This document shows, in pieces, positions 1 to 7,105 of a stretch of DNA of 17,003 nt. This DNA is from Spirochaetia bacterium (lineage in GTDB: Bacteria; Spirochaetota; Spirochaetia; PWKH01), in the NCBI GenBank assembly GCA_007128345.1, contig SKXS01000221.1, positions 1-17,003 on the forward strand. Reading direction: 5' to 3'. Numbering within the stretch: the first letter of the stretch is position 1; each line of letters begins with the position of its first letter. The translations under genes were made by a program, and so were the position numbers. The notes under the pieces were generated by a model. The model was not told the origin of the DNA and made no database searches. It worked only from the letters and a program-made list of their open reading frames with translations.

Positions 1-438
1 CTCGAATCCCCTCCTCACCGCATCCAGGGAACCCGCAATGCAGGAGGGGCTTGCGTGATGATCGATCACTGAGGTGGTTCCGCGGCTGATTGCCTCGATG
101 GAGCTCACCAGCGAGCTTAGGAAGACCGCCTCTTCGTCTAGAACTCGGTCCACCCGCCACCAGAGCTCTTTGAGGATGGATATGAAGTCGTTCATCGGGC
201 CAAAGGGCGCGATGATCCCCCGGGAGAGTGCTGAATAGTAGTGATGATGAGAACACACCATCCCGGGCATCGCCGTAAGTCCCGAAGCATCTATGACGCG
301 CTCAGGCACATCCGTGAGCTCATCGGCGGCTCCCGGATGTGCGGCGGTAATGATCCCCTCATCAATGACGATATCCAGGGTATCCCATACCTTTGATGGA
401 TCCAGCTGGATCCCCTGTGCTCCCTTGATTACTATCAT
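1..438 (-). CDS. ssnA: SsnA-type amidohydrolase (N-terminal 146 residues, cut by window edge)
   Basis: Reading the minus strand from ATG at 438 gives an open frame to the window edge with no stop. The protein opens with a short beta-rich segment, then at residues 56-74 a metal-dependent hydrolase signature: AMPGM, then SHHHYY, where H64 and H66 form the HxH metal pair of the TIM-barrel amidohydrolase superfamily. The following stretch, PFGPMNDF and ELWWRVDRVLD, resembles SsnA, the aminohydrolase encoded beside ygfK in purine-catabolic clusters. SsnA's substrate is not firmly established; deamination or hydrolysis of a purine-derived intermediate is a family-level inference. The start lies one base beyond the ygfK stop codon (TAG, C, ATG). 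A GGAGG six bases upstream sits inside the ygfK C-terminus, so the two are almost certainly cotranscribed and translationally coupled. The C-terminal two thirds, including the other metal ligands, lie outside the window. Confidence 0.88.
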   Translation of the reverse strand, partial: MIVIKGAQGIQLDPSKVWDTLDIVIDEGIITAAHPGAADELTDVPERVIDASGLTAMPGMVCSHHHYYSALSRGIIAPFGPMNDFISILKELWWRVDRVLDEEAVFLSSLVSSIEAISRGTTSVIDHHASPSCIAGSLDAVRRGFE

Positions 439-439
439 G

Positions 440-3400
440 CTATGCCTCCACCTCACCGAAGAGGTGCCGGTAGTCCGCAAGCAGCAGGGAAATGAGCTTT
501 CCGTGCTCCCCTGCTGAAGCTTCGTCCTCCAGAACTCCGCCTGAGACCCTGCAGGTATGCTCCTTTTTGTCAAGGCGCATGGAGAGCTCCTCACCCTCAA
601 GGAGGATACCGGGGTTTTTGGAGCCTGCAAAGTCATCCCTTCTGCTGAATATGGTGAACTTGTCCGTGTAGGGCTTCCCCTCCCATGGACAGAAGGTCGC
701 GCAGTTGCCGCATTCGTTGCAGAACGCATCCAGGTGGACAATCTGGAAGGGATGCGCATACCTCTCCAGTTCCCTCGTATCTACCGTGATATTCGCCCGG
801 TTGGGGCAGACATCAACGCACTTGTTGCAGATATAGGAGCACTCAAGGCACCGTGACGCCTCTATCCCGGCATACGCGGCATCATCCAGATTGCCGAGTA
901 CTCCTTGCGGACGGTGCGAGCGCTTCTTGGACGTGAGCTCCCTGTAGAACGCCTGCTCTCCCTCCCGGAAAAGATCCAGCTCATCGATTCCTGCACCCAG
1001 TTCCTCTAAGCCGGACTCCCCTTCGGGTTCCGACTCGGCAGAGAAACGGCTGAGCAGCGCTTCTGCGGCCCGTCTGGCTGAAGCGATACACCTGACCACC
1101 GTAGAGGGCCCGTCAGCCGCATCGCCGATGACGTAGATATTCCTTTCCGGGGTCTCCTGGGTTTCCGGGTCTGCCGCAGCCCAGCCCTCCCCGGTTAAGG
1201 GAACGCCGTACCGCTTGAGCGCTTCGCTGTCGACACGTTCGCCCACGGCAGTAATCACCGTGTCGGCTTCACAGGCAAAGGTCTCACCCGTAGGGAGAGG
1301 CCTTCTCCTGCCGTCCGCATCGGGTTCTCCGAGCTCCATGACCCGGCAGTTGAGTACTCCGTTCCGGTAGGACACAGGAGCGGCAAGAAAGGTAAACTGC
1401 ACCCCGTCTGCGACTGCGTTGCGGTACTCCTCCATGTCAGCGGGCATCTCATCTATGGTCCTGCGGTAGAGCACCCGCACATGCTCCACCCCGTCGACGG
1501 CCGCGGCCGCTCTCGCGCTGTCCATGGCGGTGTTTCCCCCGCCCACCACCAAGACCCGCCTTCCTGGATTCAGGTCTTCCGGCACATTGCGGAACTGCCA
1601 GAGGAAGTCCAGGGAGTTCACCACCTTGTCGCTGGGTTCTTCAAGCGTAAGCGGCTGGTTCTTTTCTGCTCCTATCGCATAGATGACTGCATCAAAACCC
1701 TGACTCATGAGGGAAGCAGCAGTAACCGCATCTGCATCAGCATTGAAGACAAAGGTGACTCCCAGAGCCGTCAGGAGCTCTACATCAGAATCGATGGCTT
1801 TCTCGGGGAACCGGAAGCCGGGGATGACGTAGCGCACGATCCCTCCGGGACGCGCTTCCCGTTCGAATACCGTCACCTCCACCCCCTCCCGGGCGAGAAA
1901 GGATGCAGCGGCAAGTCCGGCAGGACCGGCCCCGACTACAGCCGCCTTCCTGCCGATTGAAGGAGGCGAAGATAGGGAAAGAAGGAACTCCTTATGCCCG
2001 TGTTCGGCGGCAATCCGCTTCAGTTCCCTGATGGAGACGGTTCCCTCATAGTCTATGCGCGTGCAGGCGTACATGCACTGATGATCGCATATATATCCGG
2101 TAATGTTCGGCAGGGGATTTGCATCCCAGATGAGCCCCAGGGCCTCCTCATAGCATCCCTCACCGCAGAGATGGAGGTACTCAGGAATTTCCTGGCTTAT
2201 CGCGCAGGCGTGCACGCAGGGAGCCGTATAGCAGTCGTACAGGGGCAGGGGCCCGGGGACGGCAGCCCTTCCCTCATTCCGGTATTCCTTTTTCCATTGG
2301 GGATCCCTTAGGGAGGCTTCTGCCAGTTCAGCAAGGAGATCGGCATCGACATGACCTGCATGATCCGGCGGCTCTGCATCTTCGCTTGCCGCAGCCATGT
2401 CGTGGAGCCGGTAGCATCCTGAGGGCTTGAGAAACTCCGTTGCTGCGGTAACCGGATAGACGCCGGCTGCCAGCAGTTTCGGCGTCACCTCTTCATTCGC
2501 TCCCCCGCTGAAGGAGATCGGCAGTTTCCCACCGAACTCCCGGGCCAGTTCAGAAGCAAGGCTGACTGTCAGGGGATAAAGAGCCCTGCCGGAAAGGTAC
2601 ATCTCCTCACCGGGAAGCACTCCCTGGTCATTCACGGTACCGAGGGTGTTCGACAGCTTCACCCCGAATTTCCTGCCCAGCTTGTGAGCTCTTTCCATGA
2701 GACGTGTGAGCATCGCCGCTGCATCGGGGTACTGCAGATCATGGGTGAAGGAGGATTCCGAGAGCTTCACGTACGCATAGCCGAGACGGTCGAGGATGTC
2801 ACGGACTCTCCGGTATCCCAGGAGGGTCGGATTGAGCTTCACGTAGGTGTCAAGCTGCTTCTCCTCAAGGAGGTAGGTGCAGATCGATTCTATCTCCTCG
2901 GGGGGACAGCCGTGCATGGTGGAGAGGGTCACCGTAGGTGAGATGCATGCAGGAATGTGCGCAGTCATGCCCCTGCAGGAATCTGCAGCAAAGTGCCAGG
3001 GGGTACCGGAAGCGAACGTGCCGTCTTCCAGGAGATGCTCCAGGGTTTCGCAGTAAGCGGCAAAGCGCCGCTGTCTCGAAGCGTCAATCATGGAGTCGAT
3101 GAACAGCTGCATCTTCTCAGTTCTGATGCCCTCAAGATCGTAGCCCACGCTCATGGAATATATGAAGGAGCCTTGCGGTTCTATGAGCCTCTGGAGCAGG
3201 TGCATGCATACCCAAGCCTTGAGGTACTCGTCATACGCCTTGGGAAGAGTGAACTCGCTGGACCACTCGGTATTATACGCCTCGTCACGGGCATCGATGC
3301 AGGGCTTCTCGATTTCCAGCGTATCGAGCTGCTGCACTGTCTTGAGCTCGATGAACCGGCCCCCGGAGAGGTAGCACGCAATGATGTTCTGTGCCAATTG

Positions 3401-3589
3401 GGTATGGGGCCCTGCAGCGGGCCCTACGGGGGTCGAGCATACTTGGGAGCATACCGGCCACATGCGGCTGTCCTGCTTTCTGTATATCTGCTCGAGGGGG
3501 ATGCCGAATATCTCACCCCGAAGCCGTGCCTCGGCGAAGATCCTGTCGATCAGAGCCCTGAACGGTACCGGACGCATGATATCTCCCAT
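440..3589 (-). CDS. ygfK: YgfK family multidomain Fe-S/flavin oxidoreductase (putative selenate reductase subunit)
   Basis: This is a 1049-residue cytoplasmic redox protein, close to the usual YgfK length of about 1030. Residues 1-400 form a dihydroorotate-dehydrogenase-like barrel (GPAAGPHTQLAQN at 57-69, SFSGGANEE near 359). Residues 450-515 carry a GltD-type cysteine cluster (C453, C458, C462, then C501, C505, C509). Two dinucleotide folds follow: GAGPAG at 553 for FAD and GGGNTA at 683 for NAD(P). The C-terminus holds ferredoxin-like cysteines at 914-928 and 957-967, suggesting two [4Fe-4S] clusters. Electron transfer between NAD(P)H, flavin and Fe-S centres is therefore clear, but the substrate is not. 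'Selenate reductase' is an inherited name, and association with purine or urate catabolism fits the gene's context better. The start MGDIMRPVPF agrees with my memory of E. coli YgfK and has GGGGGA upstream. The second ATG (M5) also has a GGGAGA site, so a four-residue shorter product is possible. Confidence 0.95.
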   Translation of the reverse strand: MGDIMRPVPFRALIDRIFAEARLRGEIFGIPLEQIYRKQDSRMWPVCSQVCSTPVGPAAGPHTQLAQNIIACYLSGGRFIELKTVQQLDTLEIEKPCIDARDEAYNTEWSSEFTLPKAYDEYLKAWVCMHLLQRLIEPQGSFIYSMSVGYDLEGIRTEKMQLFIDSMIDASRQRRFAAYCETLEHLLEDGTFASGTPWHFAADSCRGMTAHIPACISPTVTLSTMHGCPPEEIESICTYLLEEKQLDTYVKLNPTLLGYRRVRDILDRLGYAYVKLSESSFTHDLQYPDAAAMLTRLMERAHKLGRKFGVKLSNTLGTVNDQGVLPGEEMYLSGRALYPLTVSLASELAREFGGKLPISFSGGANEEVTPKLLAAGVYPVTAATEFLKPSGCYRLHDMAAASEDAEPPDHAGHVDADLLAELAEASLRDPQWKKEYRNEGRAAVPGPLPLYDCYTAPCVHACAISQEIPEYLHLCGEGCYEEALGLIWDANPLPNITGYICDHQCMYACTRIDYEGTVSIRELKRIAAEHGHKEFLLSLSSPPSIGRKAAVVGAGPAGLAAASFLAREGVEVTVFEREARPGGIVRYVIPGFRFPEKAIDSDVELLTALGVTFVFNADADAVTAASLMSQGFDAVIYAIGAEKNQPLTLEEPSDKVVNSLDFLWQFRNVPEDLNPGRRVLVVGGGNTAMDSARAAAAVDGVEHVRVLYRRTIDEMPADMEEYRNAVADGVQFTFLAAPVSYRNGVLNCRVMELGEPDADGRRRPLPTGETFACEADTVITAVGERVDSEALKRYGVPLTGEGWAAADPETQETPERNIYVIGDAADGPSTVVRCIASARRAAEALLSRFSAESEPEGESGLEELGAGIDELDLFREGEQAFYRELTSKKRSHRPQGVLGNLDDAAYAGIEASRCLECSYICNKCVDVCPNRANITVDTRELERYAHPFQIVHLDAFCNECGNCATFCPWEGKPYTDKFTIFSRRDDFAGSKNPGILLEGEELSMRLDKKEHTCRVSGGVLEDEASAGEHGKLISLLLADYRHLFGEVEA

Positions 3590-3619
3590 GGTTTTCCCCC
3601 CGAACTATATGCTGCTCCC

Positions 3620-3647
3620 ATTGTACCTTCTGAGGAAAAACTGTCAA
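3620..3647 (-). promoter_or_regulatory. Predicted sigma70-type promoter of ygfK-ssnA
   Basis: On the minus strand a perfect -35 TTGACA (3647-3642) is followed after 16 bases by -10 TACAAT (3625-3620). This places the transcript start near 3613, about 24 bases before the ygfK ATG. No competing promoter of similar quality was seen. The -35 lies only 6 bases from the direct-repeat element at 3653-3675, so a protein bound there would contact or block RNA polymerase. Confidence 0.75.
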
Positions 3648-3652
3648 CCGGC

Positions 3653-3675
3653 ATATGCAACAATGTGCAACATAT
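3653..3675. promoter_or_regulatory. Candidate operator: two TGCAACA repeats one helical turn apart
   Basis: TGCAACA occurs at 3656-3662 and again at 3666-3672, a 10-bp period that puts both copies on the same DNA face. The block is flanked by ATATG and CATAT, so it is also a weak outer palindrome. It lies between the two divergent promoters, centred about 51 bases upstream of the predicted ygfK start and about 73 upstream of the predicted start for the 3827 gene. The positions suit an activator or a shared regulator. The regulator is not encoded in this window as far as I can tell, so the assignment is inference. Confidence 0.45.
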
Positions 3676-3692
3676 CAGATGATTTGCTGATA
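3673..3692. promoter_or_regulatory. Candidate operator: inverted repeat TATCAG-N8-CTGATA
   Basis: Perfect 6-bp inverted arms (3673-3678 and 3687-3692) are separated by 8 bases, a 20-bp dyad typical in size for a dimeric repressor such as a GntR or LacI family member. It ends 9 bases upstream of the -35 of the 3827 gene and abuts the TGCAACA repeats. No regulator in the window can be tied to it. Confidence 0.35.
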
Positions 3693-3701
3693 ACTTCCCG
3701 C

Positions 3702-3730
3702 TTGACCTGAAGCTTCATATGGTATATAAA
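3702..3730 (+). promoter_or_regulatory. Predicted sigma70-type promoter of the PLP-enzyme pair
   Basis: TTGACC (3702-3707), a 17-base spacer and TATAAA (3725-3730) form a near-consensus promoter. The start would be near 3737, giving a leader of about 90 bases before the ATG at 3827. The leader is AT-rich and ends in GGAGGA (3815-3820), six bases before the start codon. I saw no riboswitch-like or terminator-like fold in it. Confidence 0.75.
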
Positions 3731-3826
3731 ATATGTAGAATGATGCAGTGTCGATAGGAAAAATTGAGCGATAATGCATTTTTTCACCTTTTTACATAAC
3801 TTAGCTGCTGTTTTGGAGGATTTCAC

Positions 3827-5290
3827 ATGATACCACTCACCTTACACCAGGATATCCGGAGCAAGAATGTTGAGCGCTGCCGCGAGCAGGGCATCATCTA
3901 TCCTACGTTTGCCCAGATGCGCAACCCTGACCTCATACCCGATGCCATCGTTAAGAAGCTCAAGACCGTTGGTCTGTGGGACGTGGATCCCGTCAATCTC
4001 TTCAGGATCACCTGGAAGAACGAACCCACCATACAAGGAGGGGGGTTCGGCGGACCGAACTATATTGAACTTCCCCCGGAGCTTACCGGGATTAAGACCC
4101 GGATCATCGCCCTGGTGGGCAAGTACTTCCCCACCGGTTCCCACAAGGTTGGGGCAACCTACGGCTGCCTTGCACCGGCGCTGGTCACCGGAAACTTTGA
4201 TTCCACAAAGCAGAAGGCGGTGTGGCCTTCAACGGGCAACTACTGCCGCGGGGGAGCCTATAACTCTGCCCTCCTGACTTGTGAATCCATCGCAATCCTC
4301 CCGGAGGGGATGAGCAGGGAGCGGTTTGAGTGGCTCAGGACTGTGGCGGGAGAGGTGATCGCCACCAAGGGAACTGAGAGCAACGTAAAGGAGATATTCG
4401 ACAAGTGCCATGAACTGACCGCTGAGCGGGGGGATTCCATAGTCATCTTCAACCAGTTCGACCAGTTCGGCAACTACCTCTGGCACTATGAGGTGACCGC
4501 GTCGGCGATTCACGAGATCCTCATGAAGGAGTCAGGCGATCCCGAACAGGTCAGGGGATTTTTCTCAACCACCGGTTCTGCCGGCACCATCGGAGCAGGG
4601 GATTTCCTCAAAGAGCACTATCCCAGGCTTGCTATTGCCGCAGGGGAAGCGCTGCAGTGCCCCACGCTCCTGCGCAACGGATTCGGCGACCACCGCATCG
4701 AAGGCATCGGCGACAAGCATGTGCCCTGGGTACACAACATGAAGAACACCGATATGGTTATCGCCATCGACGACCAGGACTGCATGGATATCCTCAGGCT
4801 CTTCAATGAGGAGTCAGGCAGGGAATACCTCCTCTCCAAGGGCGTGCCCAAGCAGACCATCGAGCAGCTTCACTACCTGGGCATCTCGGGTATCGGGAAC
4901 ATCCTGGGGGCCATCACCATGGCAAAATACTATGAGATGGACGAGGATGATATCGTCGTGACCGTCCTTACCGACTCCATGGACATGTACACCTCCAGGG
5001 TGGCGGAAACCCGGGAGCAGAAGGGAGAATTCACCCGGGAAGATGCGGCGCTGGCACTCTACAAGTCCCTCTACAGCCAGGATATCACCCATGCATTGGA
5101 ATTGGGCTATTACGATCGCCTCAGGATCCACAATCTTAAGTACTACACCTGGGTGGAGCAGCAGGGCAAGGAGTTCGAGGAGCTCAATGCCCAGTGGTAC
5201 GACCGCGGCTACTGGAAGTCCATCCAGAAGCAGTCTGCGGAAATAGACCGGCTTATCGAAGCATTCAACGCGGATGTTGGACTGCTGTAG
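3827..5290 (+). CDS. Fold-type-II PLP-dependent lyase, beta-subunit-like, substrate unknown
   Basis: This 487-residue cytoplasmic enzyme shows the tryptophan-synthase-beta fold pattern. PTGSHKVGATYG at 102-113 has K107 as the likely Schiff-base lysine. STGN at 135-138 is the substrate carboxylate loop, and TTGSAGTIGAG at 248-258 is the likely phosphate-binding glycine loop. It is longer than typical cysteine synthases (about 310) and does not look like E. coli YgeX (diaminopropionate ammonia-lyase), whose lysine context differs. A beta- or alpha,beta-elimination on an amino acid is the expected chemistry, but I cannot name the substrate. The start is fixed by GGAGGA six bases upstream. The gene is divergent from ygfK-ssnA and is followed 56 bases later by a second PLP enzyme. 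Together these suggest the pair handles an amino-acid-like product or cofactor step of the same catabolic route. That link is inference. Confidence 0.85.
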   Translation: MIPLTLHQDIRSKNVERCREQGIIYPTFAQMRNPDLIPDAIVKKLKTVGLWDVDPVNLFRITWKNEPTIQGGGFGGPNYIELPPELTGIKTRIIALVGKYFPTGSHKVGATYGCLAPALVTGNFDSTKQKAVWPSTGNYCRGGAYNSALLTCESIAILPEGMSRERFEWLRTVAGEVIATKGTESNVKEIFDKCHELTAERGDSIVIFNQFDQFGNYLWHYEVTASAIHEILMKESGDPEQVRGFFSTTGSAGTIGAGDFLKEHYPRLAIAAGEALQCPTLLRNGFGDHRIEGIGDKHVPWVHNMKNTDMVIAIDDQDCMDILRLFNEESGREYLLSKGVPKQTIEQLHYLGISGIGNILGAITMAKYYEMDEDDIVVTVLTDSMDMYTSRVAETREQKGEFTREDAALALYKSLYSQDITHALELGYYDRLRIHNLKYYTWVEQQGKEFEELNAQWYDRGYWKSIQKQSAEIDRLIEAFNADVGLL

Positions 5291-5303
5291 ATACGTACTG
5301 TAC

Positions 5304-5327
5304 CTGCCGAGCTGAAAAGCTCGGCAG
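5304..5327 (+). other. Perfect 10-bp intercistronic hairpin with GAAA tetraloop
   Basis: CTGCCGAGCT (5304-5313) and AGCTCGGCAG (5318-5327) pair perfectly around a GAAA loop. This gives a very stable stem between the two PLP-enzyme genes. The following bases (TGCTCTATGAGG) contain no T-run, so it is not a standard intrinsic terminator. The downstream ribosome site GAGGAGG (5336-5342) begins 8 bases after the stem. Plausible roles are 3' protection of the first cistron after processing, partial termination that lowers the second gene's expression, or a protein-binding site. Confidence 0.7.
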
Positions 5328-5346
5328 TGCTCTATGAGGAGGTTCC

Positions 5347-6558
5347 ATGGAATTCACCTACCGGTGCATGGACTGCCGCACGCGCTATCCCGGGGATACG
5401 ATTAGGTATCTCTGTCCTGCCTGCGCGTCCAAAACCCCTTCAGGGGAGTTTATTTCAGGGCTGCTGGAGGTGGAGAACACCCTGCCTGATCCCCATGAGG
5501 CACGCTCCTTCAGCTCCTTCTCACCCTACCCTCTGCCCGACACCCGGGCATTCCCTGCAGGAAACACTCCCCTGGTGAAGCCCCTGGAGCTCTCCTCCCG
5601 TTACCATTTCTCCAGGCTCTTTTTCAAGCTCGACAGTCTCAACCCGTCGGGCTCCTTCAAGGACCGGGCGTCGCTCATGGTAGCCGCGCAAGCGCTCCAC
5701 CACGGCGAGCAGGCTGTGGTACTCGCCTCAACGGGCAATGCGGGATCAGCCATGGCATGCGCGGGAGCCGCCTTCGGGCTGCAGGTGGTGCTCTTTGTCC
5801 CCGAAAGCGCTCCGGCAAACAAGCTCATGCAGTCAGTGCTCTACGGTGCGCAGGTGGTGCCGATTGAAGGCACCTATGATGAGGCATTCAGGCTCTCCAT
5901 CGAATGGACGCAGGCCTTCGGCGGGGTCAATCGCAACACCGCGTACAATCCCATGACCGTGGAAGGCAAGAAGAGCGTCTCCATAGAACTCTGGGAGCAG
6001 TTCGGCTCACGCATTCCAGACGTTGTCTATATTCCCGTCGGAGACGGGGTGATCTTCTCCGGGGTCTACAAGGGATTCAGGGACCTCGTTGACGCAGGTC
6101 TCACAGACCGGCTCCCCGCACTGGTATGCGTGCAGTCTGAGCTCAGCGATGCAATAAGCAGGGCATGGAAGACGGGAGCACCCCTGGCCCTCAGTGAAGC
6201 CTCTACCCTTGCTGATTCCATATCGGTGGCGTCTCCTGCCGGAGGCAGGTACGCCCTCAGGGGACTCATCGATTCAGGCGGATGGGCAACGGTGGTAAGC
6301 GACACCGCCATCCTTGATGCCCAGCGGGAGCTTTCCCGTGATGCCGGGATATTCGCCGAACCCGCAGCTGCCGCCGCGTGGGCAGGTCTGAGACAGGACA
6401 GGCAGCGGCTTGCGGACACCTTCGGAGACGATGCACGCATTGCCGTGCTCATCACAGGGACCGGGTTTAAGGACATGGGGGTGTTCTCCTCCTCCGTCAC
6501 CATGCCAAAGGCCATACCCCCCACTCTTGAGGCTGCTGAGGAGCGTCTGCAGAAATAG
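5347..6558 (+). CDS. Threonine-synthase-like PLP enzyme with N-terminal zinc-knuckle cysteines
   Basis: This 403-residue fold-type-II PLP enzyme resembles threonine synthase (class with N-terminal CxxC pairs). C7/C10 and C23/C26 form a rubredoxin- or zinc-ribbon-like knuckle. NTPL occurs at 73-76. SGSFKDRAS at 101-109 places the catalytic lysine at K105. STGNAGS at 128-134 is the substrate loop, VGDG at 231-234 the glycine-rich region, and GTGFKD at 371-376 a typical threonine-synthase C-terminal motif. True threonine synthase converts O-phosphohomoserine to threonine. Here the gene is not next to hom or thrB but is cotranscribed with another PLP lyase and divergent from ygfK-ssnA, so a catabolic paralogue is as likely. 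The start is supported by GAGGAGG four bases upstream. No clear terminator follows, and the next gene has its own promoter 27 bases downstream. Confidence 0.85.
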   Translation: MEFTYRCMDCRTRYPGDTIRYLCPACASKTPSGEFISGLLEVENTLPDPHEARSFSSFSPYPLPDTRAFPAGNTPLVKPLELSSRYHFSRLFFKLDSLNPSGSFKDRASLMVAAQALHHGEQAVVLASTGNAGSAMACAGAAFGLQVVLFVPESAPANKLMQSVLYGAQVVPIEGTYDEAFRLSIEWTQAFGGVNRNTAYNPMTVEGKKSVSIELWEQFGSRIPDVVYIPVGDGVIFSGVYKGFRDLVDAGLTDRLPALVCVQSELSDAISRAWKTGAPLALSEASTLADSISVASPAGGRYALRGLIDSGGWATVVSDTAILDAQRELSRDAGIFAEPAAAAAWAGLRQDRQRLADTFGDDARIAVLITGTGFKDMGVFSSSVTMPKAIPPTLEAAEERLQK

Positions 6559-6584
6559 CGAATTACATATATCCATTCCTTCTA

Positions 6585-6611
6585 TTGCATGGACCGACAA
6601 TGTGATATAAT
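6585..6611 (+). promoter_or_regulatory. Predicted extended -10 promoter for the 6635 gene
   Basis: TTGCAT (6585-6590), a short 15-base spacer and a perfect TATAAT (6606-6611) preceded by TGA give an extended -10 element that can compensate for the spacing. The start would be near 6618, about 17 bases before the ATG. Confidence 0.6.
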
Positions 6612-6634
6612 CTTCAGGCAAGCAAGGGGAACCT

Positions 6635-7105
6635 ATGGAACTGTTTTTAATTGGACTGGGTATCGGGCTGCTGCTGTTTCTGCTCGCACTTATCCAGAAC
6701 CTGCGCCTCAAGCGCAAGCACAAACGGGAGATGCTCCAGATCAAGGATATGGTCTCGCAGAAAATGGACATGGAGTATGAATCAATAAACAAGCTGAAAA
6801 ACGATGTGGAAACTCTGAAGAAGCAGAACGAGAACCTTCGCGTCAGCCTCCGCGCCTTTTCCCAGAAACCCAACCGCAAGGAGATGTCCAAGCTCCAGAT
6901 GTACCAGCGGGCAATAGAGATCATGTACCTGAAAGCCCCGGGGTTTGCCCCCGCTTGGCAGCTGGCGCTCCAGGAGAGCGAAGAGGAACTGGACAAGGTC
7001 TACCTCGGGTTTCATCCCTTCGTGAAGAAAGTTGTTCCGGGACGGCTGCTGGACCGCATTGAGACAAAAGAGTCCGATGATGAAGATGAGGATTCAGAGA
7101 AGTAG
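6635..7105 (+). CDS. Membrane-anchored coiled-coil protein of unknown function
   Basis: I do not recognise the family of this 156-residue protein. Residues 3-20 are a single hydrophobic helix (LIGLGIGLLLFLLALI), followed by a positively charged stop-transfer stretch (RLKRKHKRE), so the bulk probably lies in the cytoplasm. Residues 30-75 are rich in heptad-compatible Leu, Ile, Lys and Glu (INKLKNDVETLKKQNENLRVSL) and should form a coiled coil. A short helical part with APGFAPAW follows at 101-108. The tail from about 141 is strongly acidic (ESDDEDEDSEK). AAGGGGA four to five bases upstream supports the start. The stop overlaps the start of the PAP2 gene, so the two are probably coupled. A scaffold or envelope-associated role is only a guess. 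Confidence 0.8.
   Translation: MELFLIGLGIGLLLFLLALIQNLRLKRKHKREMLQIKDMVSQKMDMEYESINKLKNDVETLKKQNENLRVSLRAFSQKPNRKEMSKLQMYQRAIEIMYLKAPGFAPAWQLALQESEEELDKVYLGFHPFVKKVVPGRLLDRIETKESDDEDEDSEK

Noticed and set aside
2957..3682. 241-residue plus-strand frame opposite ygfK
   Set aside because: It lies wholly antisense to a clearly conserved gene and shows no motif of its own; long shadow frames are expected at this GC content.
3827..5290. Naming the 487-residue PLP enzyme ygeX
   Set aside because: The context is suggestive, but its active-site lysine region and length do not match diaminopropionate ammonia-lyase as I know it.
6274..6996. 240-residue serine- and arginine-rich minus-strand frame
   Set aside because: It spans the antisense of two plausible plus-strand genes and a promoter, and is low-complexity in the way shadow frames are.
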